NCBI GenBank assembly: GCA_019753175.1
Contig: JAIELK010000006.1
Span: 186,001 to 250,000, forward strand
Source: Hyphomonadaceae bacterium
Lineage (GTDB): Bacteria > Pseudomonadota > Alphaproteobacteria > Caulobacterales > Aquidulcibacteraceae
Reading direction: 5' to 3'
Length of the DNA: 64,000 nucleotides
This document shows, one piece after another, positions 33,645 to 42,800 of the stretch (within the stretch, counting starts at the first letter, position 1; the number at the start of each line of letters is the position of its first letter). The notes below the pieces were generated by a model. That model was given only the letters and a program-made list of their open reading frames with translations. It ran no database searches and had not been told where the DNA came from. A program made the translations under genes and the position numbers.

Positions 33645-35573
33645 TCATGGTGTCACGATCGCGAAGTTCGGGTCGGGTGTGTCGAACACCTCGTTCATGC
33701 CGCGCAGCGACCTGCGATTGCCGGCGATGCGGATTTGTCCCGCCAGCACTGCGCGCGTCATGCTTTGCGTCGCCATCGCCTGCAGAAACACCGCGCGCGG
33801 CGATGTGATTGTCGGCGCACCGTCAAGCGTGACGTCGCGCTCGTGCACCAATACACCATTCGAGATGGTCACGGCGAAGCGTTCGTTGCGCTCGGGGAAA
33901 ACCAGATTGAAGGCAAACCGGCGTTCGCCGAGCCGCTCGGGGTTCAGCCGCACCGCGAGCAAGTCGAGGATGTAGGAGGTCGGCGTCGCCGCCACCAAAT
34001 CGACGGCTTGCGCGCTGGCGTTGCGCTGCGGCACGCCTTGCTCCAATTCCTGGGCCGCAACCAGATACATGTTGCGCCAGATCGCGCTCTCGGCCTGATA
34101 CGCCATCTGCCGATGCGTGCGCGCCAAGAGCTGACGCGCGGCACTGTTGTTCGCGTCGGCGAACACCAGGTGATTGAGCACCCGCGCCGCCCAGCGATAA
34201 TCGCCTTCATCGAAGGCGCGTTGCCCCTCCGCGAGCACGCGGTCGGGCCCGCCCATCGCGCGCACGAAGCGCGTCGCCTCCGCTACCGGCGGCAGCGGAT
34301 TGAGGTTAGCGGGGTTGGCGTCATACCAGCCCATGTAGCGCTGATAGACGGCGCGCGAATTGTGCATCATGGTGCCGTAATAGCCGCGATTGAACCAGCG
34401 GCTCGCCAGCGGCGCGGGCAAACGCACCTGTTCGGCGATCTCGCGATCGGTGTAGCCGGCGTTCATCAGACGCACCGTCTGATCGTGCAGATACTTGTAG
34501 GCGTCGCGATGGCTGGCGATGAAATCGCGCACGCGCGCGCCGCCGAAGCGCGGCCAAGCATGGCTCGTGATCATCACGTCGCTGCGCGCGCCATAGAGAC
34601 GCAGCGCCTCCGTGAGATAGTCCGCCCACGCCTTCGCATCGCGCACCAGAGCCCCGCGCGGGGTCAGGATGTTGTGCATCGAGGCGTTGGCGTTTTCCGC
34701 AAGGCACAGCACGCCGAGATCGGGGAAGAAGAAATTCACCTCCGCCGGCGCTTCGGTGTTCGGCGTGACCTGAAACTCGATCCGCACCCCATCGATGGTG
34801 AGCATCTCGCCCGTGCGTGCGATCGTGCGGGTCGGCGGAATGAGACTGTAGCTTCCGCTCGCTACCGCCGGTCCGATGCCGGAGGTCATCTGCCCTTCCG
34901 GGCCCGGCGCAAGGCCGGAGCCGAACTGAAAGAGCGCGCGGCGGGTCATGGCGTTGCCGGCGATCACGTTCTCGGTGACGGCGTGCTCCATGAAGCCGTC
35001 GGGCGCGATAATCTGCACGCGGCCTGCGGCGACGTCGGCGCCGTCGACGACGCCGCGCACGCCGCCGAAATGATCGAGATGGCTGTGGGTGTAGATGACT
35101 GCGACGACAGGCCTGTCACCCAACGTGCGCCGCGCGAGCGCAAGGCCCGCCGCGGCGACTTCGACGCTGGTCAAGGGATCGATGACGATGAGGCCGCTGT
35201 CGCCGACCACTATGGTCATGTTCGACACATCGAAGCCGCGCACCTGAAAGACGCGGTCGGTGACGCGGAAGAGCCCTGCGCGGGTGAGCAATTGCGCATG
35301 CCGCCAAAGGCTGGGGTTCACGGTTTCGGGCGCTGGCCCTTGCAAAAAGCTGTAGGCGTTGAAGTCCCACACCACGCGGCCGTCGGCGGCGCGGATCTGC
35401 GGCTCGCCCCAGGCGGCGACGAAACCGCGCGAGGCAAAATCTTCGTCCTCGCGATCGGCCCACGGCAGCGTTTCCGCCATCGCGGCGTTGGCGGCGCGCG
35501 TGGCGTCGCTCGCTTGCGCGTGTGCGAACGCCGGCAAAGCGAACAGCAGCGCCGAAAGCATGAAAGCGCGCAT
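33645..35573 (-). CDS. Secreted alkylsulfatase-like metallo-beta-lactamase-fold hydrolase
   Basis: The 642-residue protein has a Sec signal peptide (LSALLFALPAFAHAQ, cleavage about residue 19). The MBL domain carries the zinc motif VIYTHSHLDHFGG. A helical dimerisation part (YKYLHDQTVRLMNAGYTDRE, GYYGTMMHNSRAVYQRYMGW) and a C-terminal SCP2-like domain follow, as in the SdsA1 group of alkyl sulfatases. It would hydrolyse alkyl sulfate esters, possibly detergents, in the periplasm. ATG 35573 follows GGGGAGG. It separates pdeM from the helicase although it has no evident repair role. Confidence 0.85.
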   Translation of the reverse strand: MRAFMLSALLFALPAFAHAQASDATRAANAAMAETLPWADREDEDFASRGFVAAWGEPQIRAADGRVVWDFNAYSFLQGPAPETVNPSLWRHAQLLTRAGLFRVTDRVFQVRGFDVSNMTIVVGDSGLIVIDPLTSVEVAAAGLALARRTLGDRPVVAVIYTHSHLDHFGGVRGVVDGADVAAGRVQIIAPDGFMEHAVTENVIAGNAMTRRALFQFGSGLAPGPEGQMTSGIGPAVASGSYSLIPPTRTIARTGEMLTIDGVRIEFQVTPNTEAPAEVNFFFPDLGVLCLAENANASMHNILTPRGALVRDAKAWADYLTEALRLYGARSDVMITSHAWPRFGGARVRDFIASHRDAYKYLHDQTVRLMNAGYTDREIAEQVRLPAPLASRWFNRGYYGTMMHNSRAVYQRYMGWYDANPANLNPLPPVAEATRFVRAMGGPDRVLAEGQRAFDEGDYRWAARVLNHLVFADANNSAARQLLARTHRQMAYQAESAIWRNMYLVAAQELEQGVPQRNASAQAVDLVAATPTSYILDLLAVRLNPERLGERRFAFNLVFPERNERFAVTISNGVLVHERDVTLDGAPTITSPRAVFLQAMATQSMTRAVLAGQIRIAGNRRSLRGMNEVFDTPDPNFAIVTP

Positions 35574-35672
35574 CGATGTCCTCCCCTGACTTGCTCGCAC
35601 TCTGCGTTGGAAAGGCCCGCCTCGCAACGCCGCTGGCGCTGGCGCATCGGGCGCCGTCGCGGCATGTTCAAG

Positions 35673-38219
35673 CTACCCCATCGCCTCCCTGATCAGCGCC
35701 GCCGCGTCTTCCAGGATCGCGTCCTCCGCCGCGCCCTGGATCGGCACGCGGCCGACCTCCAACATCACCGGCGCGGCGAACGGCGAGACGTGGTCGAAAT
35801 CGCGATGCACGATGCGTCCCTTCACGCGGCGCAGCAGCGCCCCGAGGCGGCGCAAGTCGAGATAGCCCTCGCCCGCGTCCGCGAACGCCGCCTGCAACAG
35901 TACATGGTCGGGCTCGTATTGCTTCAACACGTCGTAGATGAGATCGGCCGAGAATGTCACCTGGCGCCCGGTCTTTGACTCTTGCCCCGGCATGCGCCGC
36001 TCGATCATGCCGGCGATCACCGCGCAGTCCCGGAAGGTGCGTTTCATCAGCGTCGATTCCGCGAGCCACGCTTCGAGATCGTCGCCCAGCATGTCTTCGT
36101 CGAACAACGCGGCGAAATCGCAGGCACCCATCGGCTCCAGCCCCCACACCGCCATCGCGTACTCACTGGCGAGGAACCCGAGCGGGTGTTTTCCAAGACG
36201 CTCGAGCCTGCGCGTCACCAGCATGCCGAGCGTCTGGTGCGCGAGGCGGCCCTCGAACGGATAGCAGACGAGATAGTGTTTCGCCCCGCGTGGAAACGTT
36301 TCAACCAGCATTTCGTCCGGCGTCGGCACAATCGAGCGACGCTTTTGAATCTTGATCCAGTCACGCACTTGCAGCGGCAGCCGCTTCTGGCGCTTCGGTT
36401 CGTGCAGCATCATGCGCACGCGCTCCGCCAAAAACGTCGACAGCGGGAACTTGCCGCCGGCATAGGATGGAATGCTCGGGTTTTCCGCGCCCGGCGCGCG
36501 CACGACCAGCGCCGAGTCTTCGCGCACGTCGATGAAACGCAGTATCTCGCCTGCGAACATGAAGGTGTCGCCCGGCGTGAGTCCTTCGATGAAGTACTCT
36601 TCGATCTGGCCGAGGCGGCGGCCGGGAAGAAGCAGCGCCTTCTGCCCTCTCCCGTTCACGGAGGGAGAGCCCGCGCCCCGACGTGTCGCCAACCGCACAT
36701 CCAGCATCTCGCTTTCGATGATGGCGCCGACATTCATGCGGTGCTGCTGCGCCATGGATGGGTTACGCGCGCGCCAGCGACCGCTCTGCACATCCTGCAC
36801 GATGCGGCGATAGCGATCGTAGGAGCGCAGCGCGTAGCCGCCAGTTGCGACCAGATCGAGAACACGATCGAACTGCGCACGCGGCAATTCTGCGTACGGC
36901 GCGGTCGACACCACTTCTTGGTAAAGTTCATTAGCGTCGAACGGTTCGCCGCTTGCGCACCCCATGATGTGTTGCGCCAGGCAATCAAGGCCGCCGACGC
37001 GCGTGCTGGCGCCATCCACCGCGCCTTCGACCACCGCTTCCTGCGCGGCGCGGCACTCGAGCACTTCGAAAAGATTGCTCGGCGCGAGCAACGCGCGCGA
37101 CGGTTCGTCGAGACGATGATTGGCGCGGCCGATCCGCTGCGTCAGCCGCGCTGCCCCTTTCGGCGCGCCGATCTGGATCACCAGATCGACGTCGCCCCAA
37201 TCGACTCCCAAATCGAGTGTTGACGTGCAAACCACCGCGCGCAACGCGCCAGCCGCCATCGCGGCTTCCACTTTGCGCCGCTGCGCCACGTCGAGCGAGC
37301 CGTGATGCAAAGCGATCGGCAGCTGATTGTCGTTGATACGCCAAAGCTCCTGGAACGTCATCTCCGCCTGCGCGCGGGTGTTGACGAACACCAACGCCAG
37401 CTTCGCGCGTGTGATCGCGGCGTACACCTCCGGCATGGTGTGACGGGCGGTGTGCCCCGACCACGGAATGCGCGCGTCCGAGTCGAGCACATCGACGATG
37501 GGCCGCGCGCCGGGCGCGGCGTGGAGGATGATTTGTCCCTCTCCCCTTGTGGGAGCAGCTCTCTGCGAAGCAGACGGATGAGGGGTGTCGGCGGGACGAT
37601 GTCCCACAAGCCACCCTGCCAGCCCTTCCTCATCCGCCACAGTTGCACTGAGGCCGACACGGCGATGGGCCGGCGCCCAACGCGCCACGCGCGCCAGCGC
37701 GAGCGCGAGCAAGTCGCCGCGTTTGGTCGGGGCCAGCGCATGCGCTTCGTCGACGATCACCACCTGCACATCTTCAAAGAACGCGCGTGCATGCTCGGAT
37801 GCGATCAGCAAGCACAGCTGCTCCGGGGTCGTCAGCAGGATGTCGGGCGGATGCGCGCGCTGGCGCTGACGTTTGTGCGGCGGCGTATCGCCGGTGCGGG
37901 TCTCGATGCGCAGCGAAAGCTTCATCTCGCGCACAGGCGTTAGCAAGTTGCGCGCGACATCGGTGGTCAGCGCCTTGAGCGGTGAGATGTAGAGCGTGTG
38001 CAGCCGATAGGGGCGAGCAGTGCGTTGATCCTCCGCCAGTTCAATCAGGCTCGGCAGGAAGCCGGCCAGGGTTTTGCCCGCGCCGGTCGGCGCGATCAGC
38101 AGCGTCGACAGGCCCGCACGCGCGCGCTCAGCCAACGCCACCTGATGCGCGCGCGGGGTCCATCCGCGCGCCTCGAACCAGGCCGCGAAGGGCTGGGGCA
38201 AACGTGAGCTCTGGCTCAT
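35673..38219 (-). CDS. lhr: Ligase-associated DEXH-box DNA helicase, Lhr type
   Basis: The 848-residue superfamily 2 helicase has Walker A LIAPTGAGKTLAGFLPS, motif II VDEAHALAPTKRGD, GLSATV, motif VI QRIGRANHR, and a long C-terminal Lhr domain (for example LAEDQ, RDWIKIQKRRS, VCYPFEGRLAHQTLG). The family is the ATP-dependent 3'-5' helicase of the ligase-associated repair set with PdeM. Two segments are translated palindromic repeats: about residues 209-228 and 516-525. Both keep the frame, so the gene appears intact. The start ATG at 38219 is the first in frame and gives a normal N-terminus ending in the Q-like region. Confidence 0.88.
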   Translation of the reverse strand: MSQSSRLPQPFAAWFEARGWTPRAHQVALAERARAGLSTLLIAPTGAGKTLAGFLPSLIELAEDQRTARPYRLHTLYISPLKALTTDVARNLLTPVREMKLSLRIETRTGDTPPHKRQRQRAHPPDILLTTPEQLCLLIASEHARAFFEDVQVVIVDEAHALAPTKRGDLLALALARVARWAPAHRRVGLSATVADEEGLAGWLVGHRPADTPHPSASQRAAPTRGEGQIILHAAPGARPIVDVLDSDARIPWSGHTARHTMPEVYAAITRAKLALVFVNTRAQAEMTFQELWRINDNQLPIALHHGSLDVAQRRKVEAAMAAGALRAVVCTSTLDLGVDWGDVDLVIQIGAPKGAARLTQRIGRANHRLDEPSRALLAPSNLFEVLECRAAQEAVVEGAVDGASTRVGGLDCLAQHIMGCASGEPFDANELYQEVVSTAPYAELPRAQFDRVLDLVATGGYALRSYDRYRRIVQDVQSGRWRARNPSMAQQHRMNVGAIIESEMLDVRLATRRGAGSPSVNGRGQKALLLPGRRLGQIEEYFIEGLTPGDTFMFAGEILRFIDVREDSALVVRAPGAENPSIPSYAGGKFPLSTFLAERVRMMLHEPKRQKRLPLQVRDWIKIQKRRSIVPTPDEMLVETFPRGAKHYLVCYPFEGRLAHQTLGMLVTRRLERLGKHPLGFLASEYAMAVWGLEPMGACDFAALFDEDMLGDDLEAWLAESTLMKRTFRDCAVIAGMIERRMPGQESKTGRQVTFSADLIYDVLKQYEPDHVLLQAAFADAGEGYLDLRRLGALLRRVKGRIVHRDFDHVSPFAAPVMLEVGRVPIQGAAEDAILEDAAALIREAMG
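36644..36671. repeat. Palindromic repeat inside the Lhr-type coding sequence (copy 1)
   Basis: CTCTCCC (36648 onward) pairs with GGGAGAG (36663-36669) around GTTCACGGA. This is the CCCTCTCCC element type seen between genes at 17971. Here it is translated in frame within the C-terminal Lhr domain region as part of a Gly/Ser/Pro-rich stretch. Confidence 0.6.
37535..37591. repeat. Palindromic repeat inside the Lhr-type coding sequence (copy 2)
   Basis: The stretch runs CCCTCTCCCCTTGTGGGAG (37537 on), then CGAAGCAGACGGATGAGGGG (37567-37586). This order is that of a dispersed alphaproteobacterial repeat. It is translated in frame as a low-complexity insert between the first helicase domain and a conserved segment leading to RIPWSGHTARH. 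Confidence 0.6.
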
Positions 38220-38289
38220 GATCGGAACCTAGTGCGCCGGCGGTCTCTATGCCATCTTGCCGCCCGGATCGCTGCCCATGAGGACACGT

Positions 38290-38964
38290 ATGCTTCGCCC
38301 GATCATCCTCGCTCTCGCGCTCCCCGCACTTGTCGTCGCCGGCGCGGCCGCACAGCAGGCCGCGGTGACCGCACTATCGGAGGCGGCCGCCGCCACAGCC
38401 GCGGCGCAGGCGCCTTACGCGTTCGATTTCGAGCTGCAAACGTCTGACCGGCTTTGGCGTGCCCGCTTCGATCCAGACGCGCAGCCCAAGCTGCAGCTGC
38501 TGCAGCCGCGCCGTGAGGAACTGAGCAATGACGAGCGCACCGCCTTCGATCGAATGGCGCAGAACATGGAAGGCGTATCCTGGTGCGCAAGCGACAACCT
38601 AGCCCGCGTTGAGGACGTGCGCCTGCTGCGGGAAGACGAAACATCCGCCACCTACTCGTTCCAGCCAACGCCTGAGAGCATTCGAGGCGAGCAGGCGCGG
38701 CGCTTCGCTCATCGACTGCGCGGCGAATTGACCATCACCAAGAGCAATCCCGATGTCATCCGCGTGCGGATGTTCACGCCGCGGGCCTTCAACCCCATGC
38801 CGTTGGTGGAGGTCCAGCACTTCAATGTCCTCATCCAATGCGTGACCGCACCAAATGGCCGCCGCTACGCCGGCGAAACGGTGACCGATATTCGGGCCAG
38901 CGCTTTCGGCCGCGACATTAACGAACGCAGTGTGCAGCGCATCCGCAATTTGAGCGCGCCCTGA
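38290..38964 (+). CDS. Exported hypothetical protein
   Basis: The 224-residue protein has a signal peptide (IILALALPALVVAGAAA, cleavage about residue 21), an alanine-rich linker and a soluble domain with no recognised motif (FDFELQTSDRLWRARFD, VSWCASDNLARVED). Two cysteines (WCAS, IQCVT) may form a disulfide. ATG 38290 has GAGGAC spaced just upstream; an earlier ATG at 38278 is possible. It shares one base with the following gene and is divergent from lhr. Confidence 0.6.
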   Translation: MLRPIILALALPALVVAGAAAQQAAVTALSEAAAATAAAQAPYAFDFELQTSDRLWRARFDPDAQPKLQLLQPRREELSNDERTAFDRMAQNMEGVSWCASDNLARVEDVRLLREDETSATYSFQPTPESIRGEQARRFAHRLRGELTITKSNPDVIRVRMFTPRAFNPMPLVEVQHFNVLIQCVTAPNGRRYAGETVTDIRASAFGRDINERSVQRIRNLSAP

Positions 38965-39680
38965 TGTCGGAAGCAGGGGATTACCAGCACCTCAGCGCCG
39001 ATCGCATCCTGGCGACGCTACAGCGGCTGCACGCGCGCATCGTCGCGCGTTTCCCCGAAGCCGGGCTCGCGCGCGTCTGCGCCGCGCTGATTGAGACAGC
39101 CGAATTCGCCGCTCGCGACGCCGCACAGCTCGCGCGGCCCTCCGCGCTTTGGCGGCTCGCGGCGCTGGCGCTCGTTATCGCCGGCATCGCCGCGCAGATC
39201 GTTGCGTTCCGCTTCATCCATGTCGAGGCGACAGGCATCAGCGCGGTCGACGTCGTGCAAGGTCTGGAAGCAGCTGTGAATCTGCTGATCCTGTTCGGCG
39301 GCGCGGTTTGGTTCGTGCTGACGCTTGAGGAGCGCGCCAAACGCCGGCGGGCGCTGGCCGGGCTGCATCGCCTGCGATCGATTGCGCACGTGGTCGACAT
39401 GCATCAGCTGACCAAGGACCCAACAGTGGTGCTGACGCCGCAACCTACCGCAGCTTCCCCGCAGCGGACAATGACCGAATTCGAGCTGACGCGGTACCTC
39501 GACTACTGCGCCGAAATGCTGTCGCTGATCGGCAAGCTGGCTGCATTGTACGCCGACCGCGTGCGCGACTCGGTCGTCATCGATGCCGTGAACGACATCG
39601 AGGACTTGACCACTGGGCTCGGCCGCAAGATCTGGCAGAAGATCACCATCATCGGCGCGCTCGAAGAACGGCGCTCCTGA
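38964..39680 (+). CDS. Membrane protein of unknown function
   Basis: The 238-residue protein has two membrane helices near the middle (LAALALVIAGIAAQIVAF, about 65-85; LEAAVNLLILFGGAVWFVLT, about 102-122). Cytosolic helical regions flank them (LSADRILATLQRLHARIV; LTRYLDYCAEMLSLIGKL). No family is recognised; the topology resembles small membrane-anchored helical scaffolds. The start shares a base with the stop of the exported protein, so both are likely translated together. The gene converges on the transporter gene. Confidence 0.6.
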   Translation: MSEAGDYQHLSADRILATLQRLHARIVARFPEAGLARVCAALIETAEFAARDAAQLARPSALWRLAALALVIAGIAAQIVAFRFIHVEATGISAVDVVQGLEAAVNLLILFGGAVWFVLTLEERAKRRRALAGLHRLRSIAHVVDMHQLTKDPTVVLTPQPTAASPQRTMTEFELTRYLDYCAEMLSLIGKLAALYADRVRDSVVIDAVNDIEDLTTGLGRKIWQKITIIGALEERRS

Positions 39681-39683
39681 GCG

Positions 39684-41072
39684 CTAGGGTTCCGCGCGCG
39701 GCGGCGGCTTGACAAACGCCAGCACCGCCAGTCCGCCGAGCAGCAAGAGCGCAATCGAACCGAACCCCGCCTGCTGACTCTGATACATTGTGGTGAAGTA
39801 AGCCACCAGCATCGGGCCGATCCATACAGTCGCGGAATTCGCCAACGCGTAGAGACCGAAGATCTCGCCCTGCATGTCTGCGGGCGCAAGCTGCGCCATC
39901 AGCGTACGACTGGAGGCGTAGGAGGCGGTGATCGAAATGGCGATCAAACTCCCGGCGAGGAGATAACCCACCTCAGGCGCGGTGTTGAATAAAGGTGCGG
40001 GCCAGACCGCGGTCGAGTCGACGGGTACGACAAACAAGACATGTTCTGGCGTCATCGACACCATCAGCATCAGGCAAAGGAAGGTGACCGCGATTTCGAG
40101 CAGCACCGCGCGCTTGGCGCCGATGGCGTGATCCAGCCAACCGCCGACGAATCCCCCAAGCACCGCGAATACCGAGAGGACGACGCCAAACACCAGCATT
40201 TCGATCACGCCCCAGCCCATGACACCGGAGGCGTAGACGCCGCTGACCACCAGGATCGCCGTCTTGCCGTCAGCGTACAGCATGCGCGCGATCAGGAAGT
40301 GCGCGACGTTGCGGTGGTGGTCGCGCAGCTTGCGGATGGTGCGCAGCACGTTGCCGAAGCCATGGCGCAGCGCGTCGCCAAACCGTTCGCCCGTCGAATT
40401 GAGGTCGGGGACGTACAAGAAGATCGGCGCCGCGAACAGCACGAGCCAAAACGCACACAGCAGCGCGACGATGCGGCTCGGCTCATGGGCAGCATGGTCA
40501 AGACCGAAGAGCGGCGCGTCCGGCAAGAACGCGATGTCGATCTGTCCCGGCAGTGCGAAGGCCAGCAGAACGAACACCAGCAACAGCACGGACGACGCAT
40601 TGCCGAGCGCGAGACCCAAGCCGGACACCGGGCCCAGCTTGGCCGGCCGCGCAGCGCGCGTCAGCAGTGCGTTGTGCAGCGACTCCGACCATGCGTAGCA
40701 GGCGCCAGTGACGATAATGGCGAGCCCCACGCCCCAAAGCGGCAGACCCCGCTCCTCCGGAAGCGCCCACCACTGCACGGCCATGCCAAGCGCCATGCCG
40801 GCGCTGACCACACCGAGCAGCGGCAAACGTCGCCCCATCCGGTCCGACGCCGCGCCTATGAACGGCGCAGTCAGCGCGACGAGCAGACCAGCTTGCCCGT
40901 GCCAGGTCGCGATCAATGCTTGCCCGCGCACCGGGTCGCCGATCACGTGGTTGGCGATGTAGGGGCTGAGCACATAGATGATGCACAATAGGACGTACGG
41001 ATTGCGCGCCCATTCGTAGAGCGCCCAACTCCACTCGCTGCGTGTCAGCGACGAGGACGCAGGCTCCGTCAG
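39684..41072 (-). CDS. UMF1/Atg22-like MFS transporter, apparent CTG start
   Basis: The protein (462 residues if CTG 41072 is used) has about eleven or twelve membrane helices. Family sequence SWALYEWARNPYVLL, then LSPYIANHVIGD, begins before any ATG, GTG or TTG. The first such codon in frame is a TTG at 40988 that would remove the conserved first block. CTG 41072 follows AGGGGTAGAAGG and would give MTEPASSSLTRSEW; it lies four bases after the esterase stop. Other motifs are FIGAASDRMGRRLPLLG and FVGGWLDHAIG. The substrate is unknown. Confidence 0.7.
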   Translation of the reverse strand: MTEPASSSLTRSEWSWALYEWARNPYVLLCIIYVLSPYIANHVIGDPVRGQALIATWHGQAGLLVALTAPFIGAASDRMGRRLPLLGVVSAGMALGMAVQWWALPEERGLPLWGVGLAIIVTGACYAWSESLHNALLTRAARPAKLGPVSGLGLALGNASSVLLLVFVLLAFALPGQIDIAFLPDAPLFGLDHAAHEPSRIVALLCAFWLVLFAAPIFLYVPDLNSTGERFGDALRHGFGNVLRTIRKLRDHHRNVAHFLIARMLYADGKTAILVVSGVYASGVMGWGVIEMLVFGVVLSVFAVLGGFVGGWLDHAIGAKRAVLLEIAVTFLCLMLMVSMTPEHVLFVVPVDSTAVWPAPLFNTAPEVGYLLAGSLIAISITASYASSRTLMAQLAPADMQGEIFGLYALANSATVWIGPMLVAYFTTMYQSQQAGFGSIALLLLGGLAVLAFVKPPPRAEP

Positions 41073-41076
41073 CCTT

Positions 41077-42111
41077 CTACCCCTGCCCTTTCAGGGCGAC
41101 TGCCGCCTCGCGGGCGATGCGTTGGATTGCCGCCTGCGAAGCCGGCGATGCGCCTGGGAACATGACAAAGCCATGCGGCAGCGTTTCGAAGCAATGATAC
41201 GCAACCGGAACGCCGCTTTCACGCAAGCGTTCGGCGTACGCGGCACCTTGGTCGAGCAGAATGTCGAAGCCAGCGGTGTACACAAGTGCAGGCGCCAGTC
41301 CGCGCAGATCCGCCGCGCGTCCAGGCGACAGGCGCACGTCGGCGGGATCGGCGCCGGCCGGCAGGTAATGCGCCATGAAGAAGTCCTTGACCTCGGTGGT
41401 CAGCGGCCACGCATCGGCAAACTCATGCATCGAAGGCGTTTCGCTGACCATGTCCGTCGCCGGATAGATCAGCAGCTGCAGCACCGGCGGCCGAGTCGTG
41501 CGAAACTCCTGCGCCAAGATGGCCGCGAAATTACCGCCCTGCGAGTCGCCGCCGACGCCGACCTTGCCAGCTGGCGCGCCGAAACGGGCGGCGTTGTCGA
41601 GCGCCCAAAGGTAGACAGCGCGGCAATCCTCAAGCCCGACCGGAAATTTGTGCTCCGGCGCCAAGCGATAATCCACCGACACCACCGGTGCGCCAGTTTC
41701 TTTCGCGATCAGCGCGCAGAGACGATCGCAGCTTTCGAGCGATCCGATCACACCGCCGCCGGCGTGAAAATACACCAGCAGCGCCGCCGAATTGTCGCGC
41801 ACGGTTGGCAGATAGAGACGCACCGGCGTCGTGTGGGTGCGGCCCGTGACCGAGGCCTTCTCGATGCGCACGCCGGCAACGCGCCCGCCGTGGAAAATCT
41901 CGCTGCCTACCTCCGTCTGCGCGCGTGCGCGTGCAACCGACACTTCCCCGCCAGCGGCCGCTCGTTTGCGCGCCTGCGCTTCGAGAAACTGCATGCGCGG
42001 ATCGAGCGTCATGCCGCGTACCATGCGCGGCTCGCCGCCGGACGCCTTGATCAACGCCGCATCGGAGCGCGCCAACATCAGACGTACGATCGTGTTGCGC
42101 AGCCAGCTCAA
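41077..42111 (-). CDS. Alpha/beta hydrolase of the hormone-sensitive lipase family
   Basis: The 344-residue esterase has the HSL oxyanion motif YFHAGGGVIGS (the usual HGGG as HAGGG), the nucleophile elbow GVGGDSQGGNFA, and DPLG-type loop and C-terminal histidine in ETLPHGFVMFPGA. It hydrolyses short-chain esters in general; the natural substrate is unknown. No signal peptide is seen. It overlaps the tetR stop (ATGA), so the regulator and esterase form one operon, with the transporter four bases later. Confidence 0.87.
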   Translation of the reverse strand: MSWLRNTIVRLMLARSDAALIKASGGEPRMVRGMTLDPRMQFLEAQARKRAAAGGEVSVARARAQTEVGSEIFHGGRVAGVRIEKASVTGRTHTTPVRLYLPTVRDNSAALLVYFHAGGGVIGSLESCDRLCALIAKETGAPVVSVDYRLAPEHKFPVGLEDCRAVYLWALDNAARFGAPAGKVGVGGDSQGGNFAAILAQEFRTTRPPVLQLLIYPATDMVSETPSMHEFADAWPLTTEVKDFFMAHYLPAGADPADVRLSPGRAADLRGLAPALVYTAGFDILLDQGAAYAERLRESGVPVAYHCFETLPHGFVMFPGASPASQAAIQRIAREAAVALKGQG

Positions 42112-42737
42112 GGCAGGTCCTTATCGGTTTGCCTCGGGGCGCCGTCCAAGCCGCGTAGAATCAGCCCCACCGCGAAGTCCGACGCCTCGGCAATCGCCGG
42201 CGGCGAGTGGCGCAGCATGGCCGTGCCCAGTTCCTGGGCGATGCCGATGCAGGCGCAGGCGAGATAGTCGGCGTCGATGCGCGGCGCCATCCCACGCACG
42301 ATCGCATCCTCGAGACCGAGGCGCACCTCGTCATAGACCGCCATCATTTCCGGGGTGTCGGAACGCACGTGGGGGCGCCGCTCGTCGATCGGCCGGCCCT
42401 CCATCGCGTTCTCCTCGGCGATGAACGCAAAATACGCGCTAAAGGCGCTGCGCAGATAATCTTCAAAGCTTCGCGCGCGTTCGCGTGCGGCGCGCAGCAG
42501 CGGTTTGAAGCGCAGAGCTGCGTCGTCGGCGATCGCCTCGAACACTTCTTCCTTGGAGCGGAAGTAGTTGTAGAAGGTGCCGGAGGCGAGCTCGGTGCCG
42601 CGAATGATGTCACGCACAGATGCACCCTCATAACCCATCTGCGCGAACACGCGCCGCGCGGCGGCCAAAATGGCCTGCCGGTTCGCGACTTTCGTGCGTT
42701 CGCGCTTGCCGATCGGCTCGATCGCCGTCTCGCTCAT
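42108..42737 (-). CDS. TetR/AcrR family transcriptional regulator
   Basis: The 209-residue repressor-type protein has an N-terminal HTH (about residues 17-63: RQAILAAARRVFAQMGYEGA, LASGTFYNYFRSKEEVFEAI). A helical ligand-binding domain follows. Its start is preceded by two dyads that could be its own operator. It leads an operon with the esterase and transporter genes, so it probably senses the compound these handle. Confidence 0.88.
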   Translation of the reverse strand: MSETAIEPIGKRERTKVANRQAILAAARRVFAQMGYEGASVRDIIRGTELASGTFYNYFRSKEEVFEAIADDAALRFKPLLRAARERARSFEDYLRSAFSAYFAFIAEENAMEGRPIDERRPHVRSDTPEMMAVYDEVRLGLEDAIVRGMAPRIDADYLACACIGIAQELGTAMLRHSPPAIAEASDFAVGLILRGLDGAPRQTDKDLP

Positions 42738-42749
42738 GACTCTCCCTCA

Positions 42750-42790
42750 AACCCTGACCCGGGTTAGCGCATGAACGTGACGGGCCGTCA
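42750..42790. promoter_or_regulatory. Candidate TetR operator dyads
   Basis: AACCC-TGACCC-GGGTT (42750-42765) and the palindrome TGACGG-G-CCGTCA (42778-42790) lie in front of the tetR gene (start 42737), between it and the end of tolC. The minus strand also has TTGACG at 42790-42785 as a possible -35. The binding protein is not known. Confidence 0.4.
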
Positions 42791-42800
42791 AGTTTAATAC

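Noticed and set aside
36644-37591. CRISPR-like repeats in the helicase gene
   Set aside because: Only two unequal palindromic copies about 900 bases apart, no regular spacers and no cas genes.
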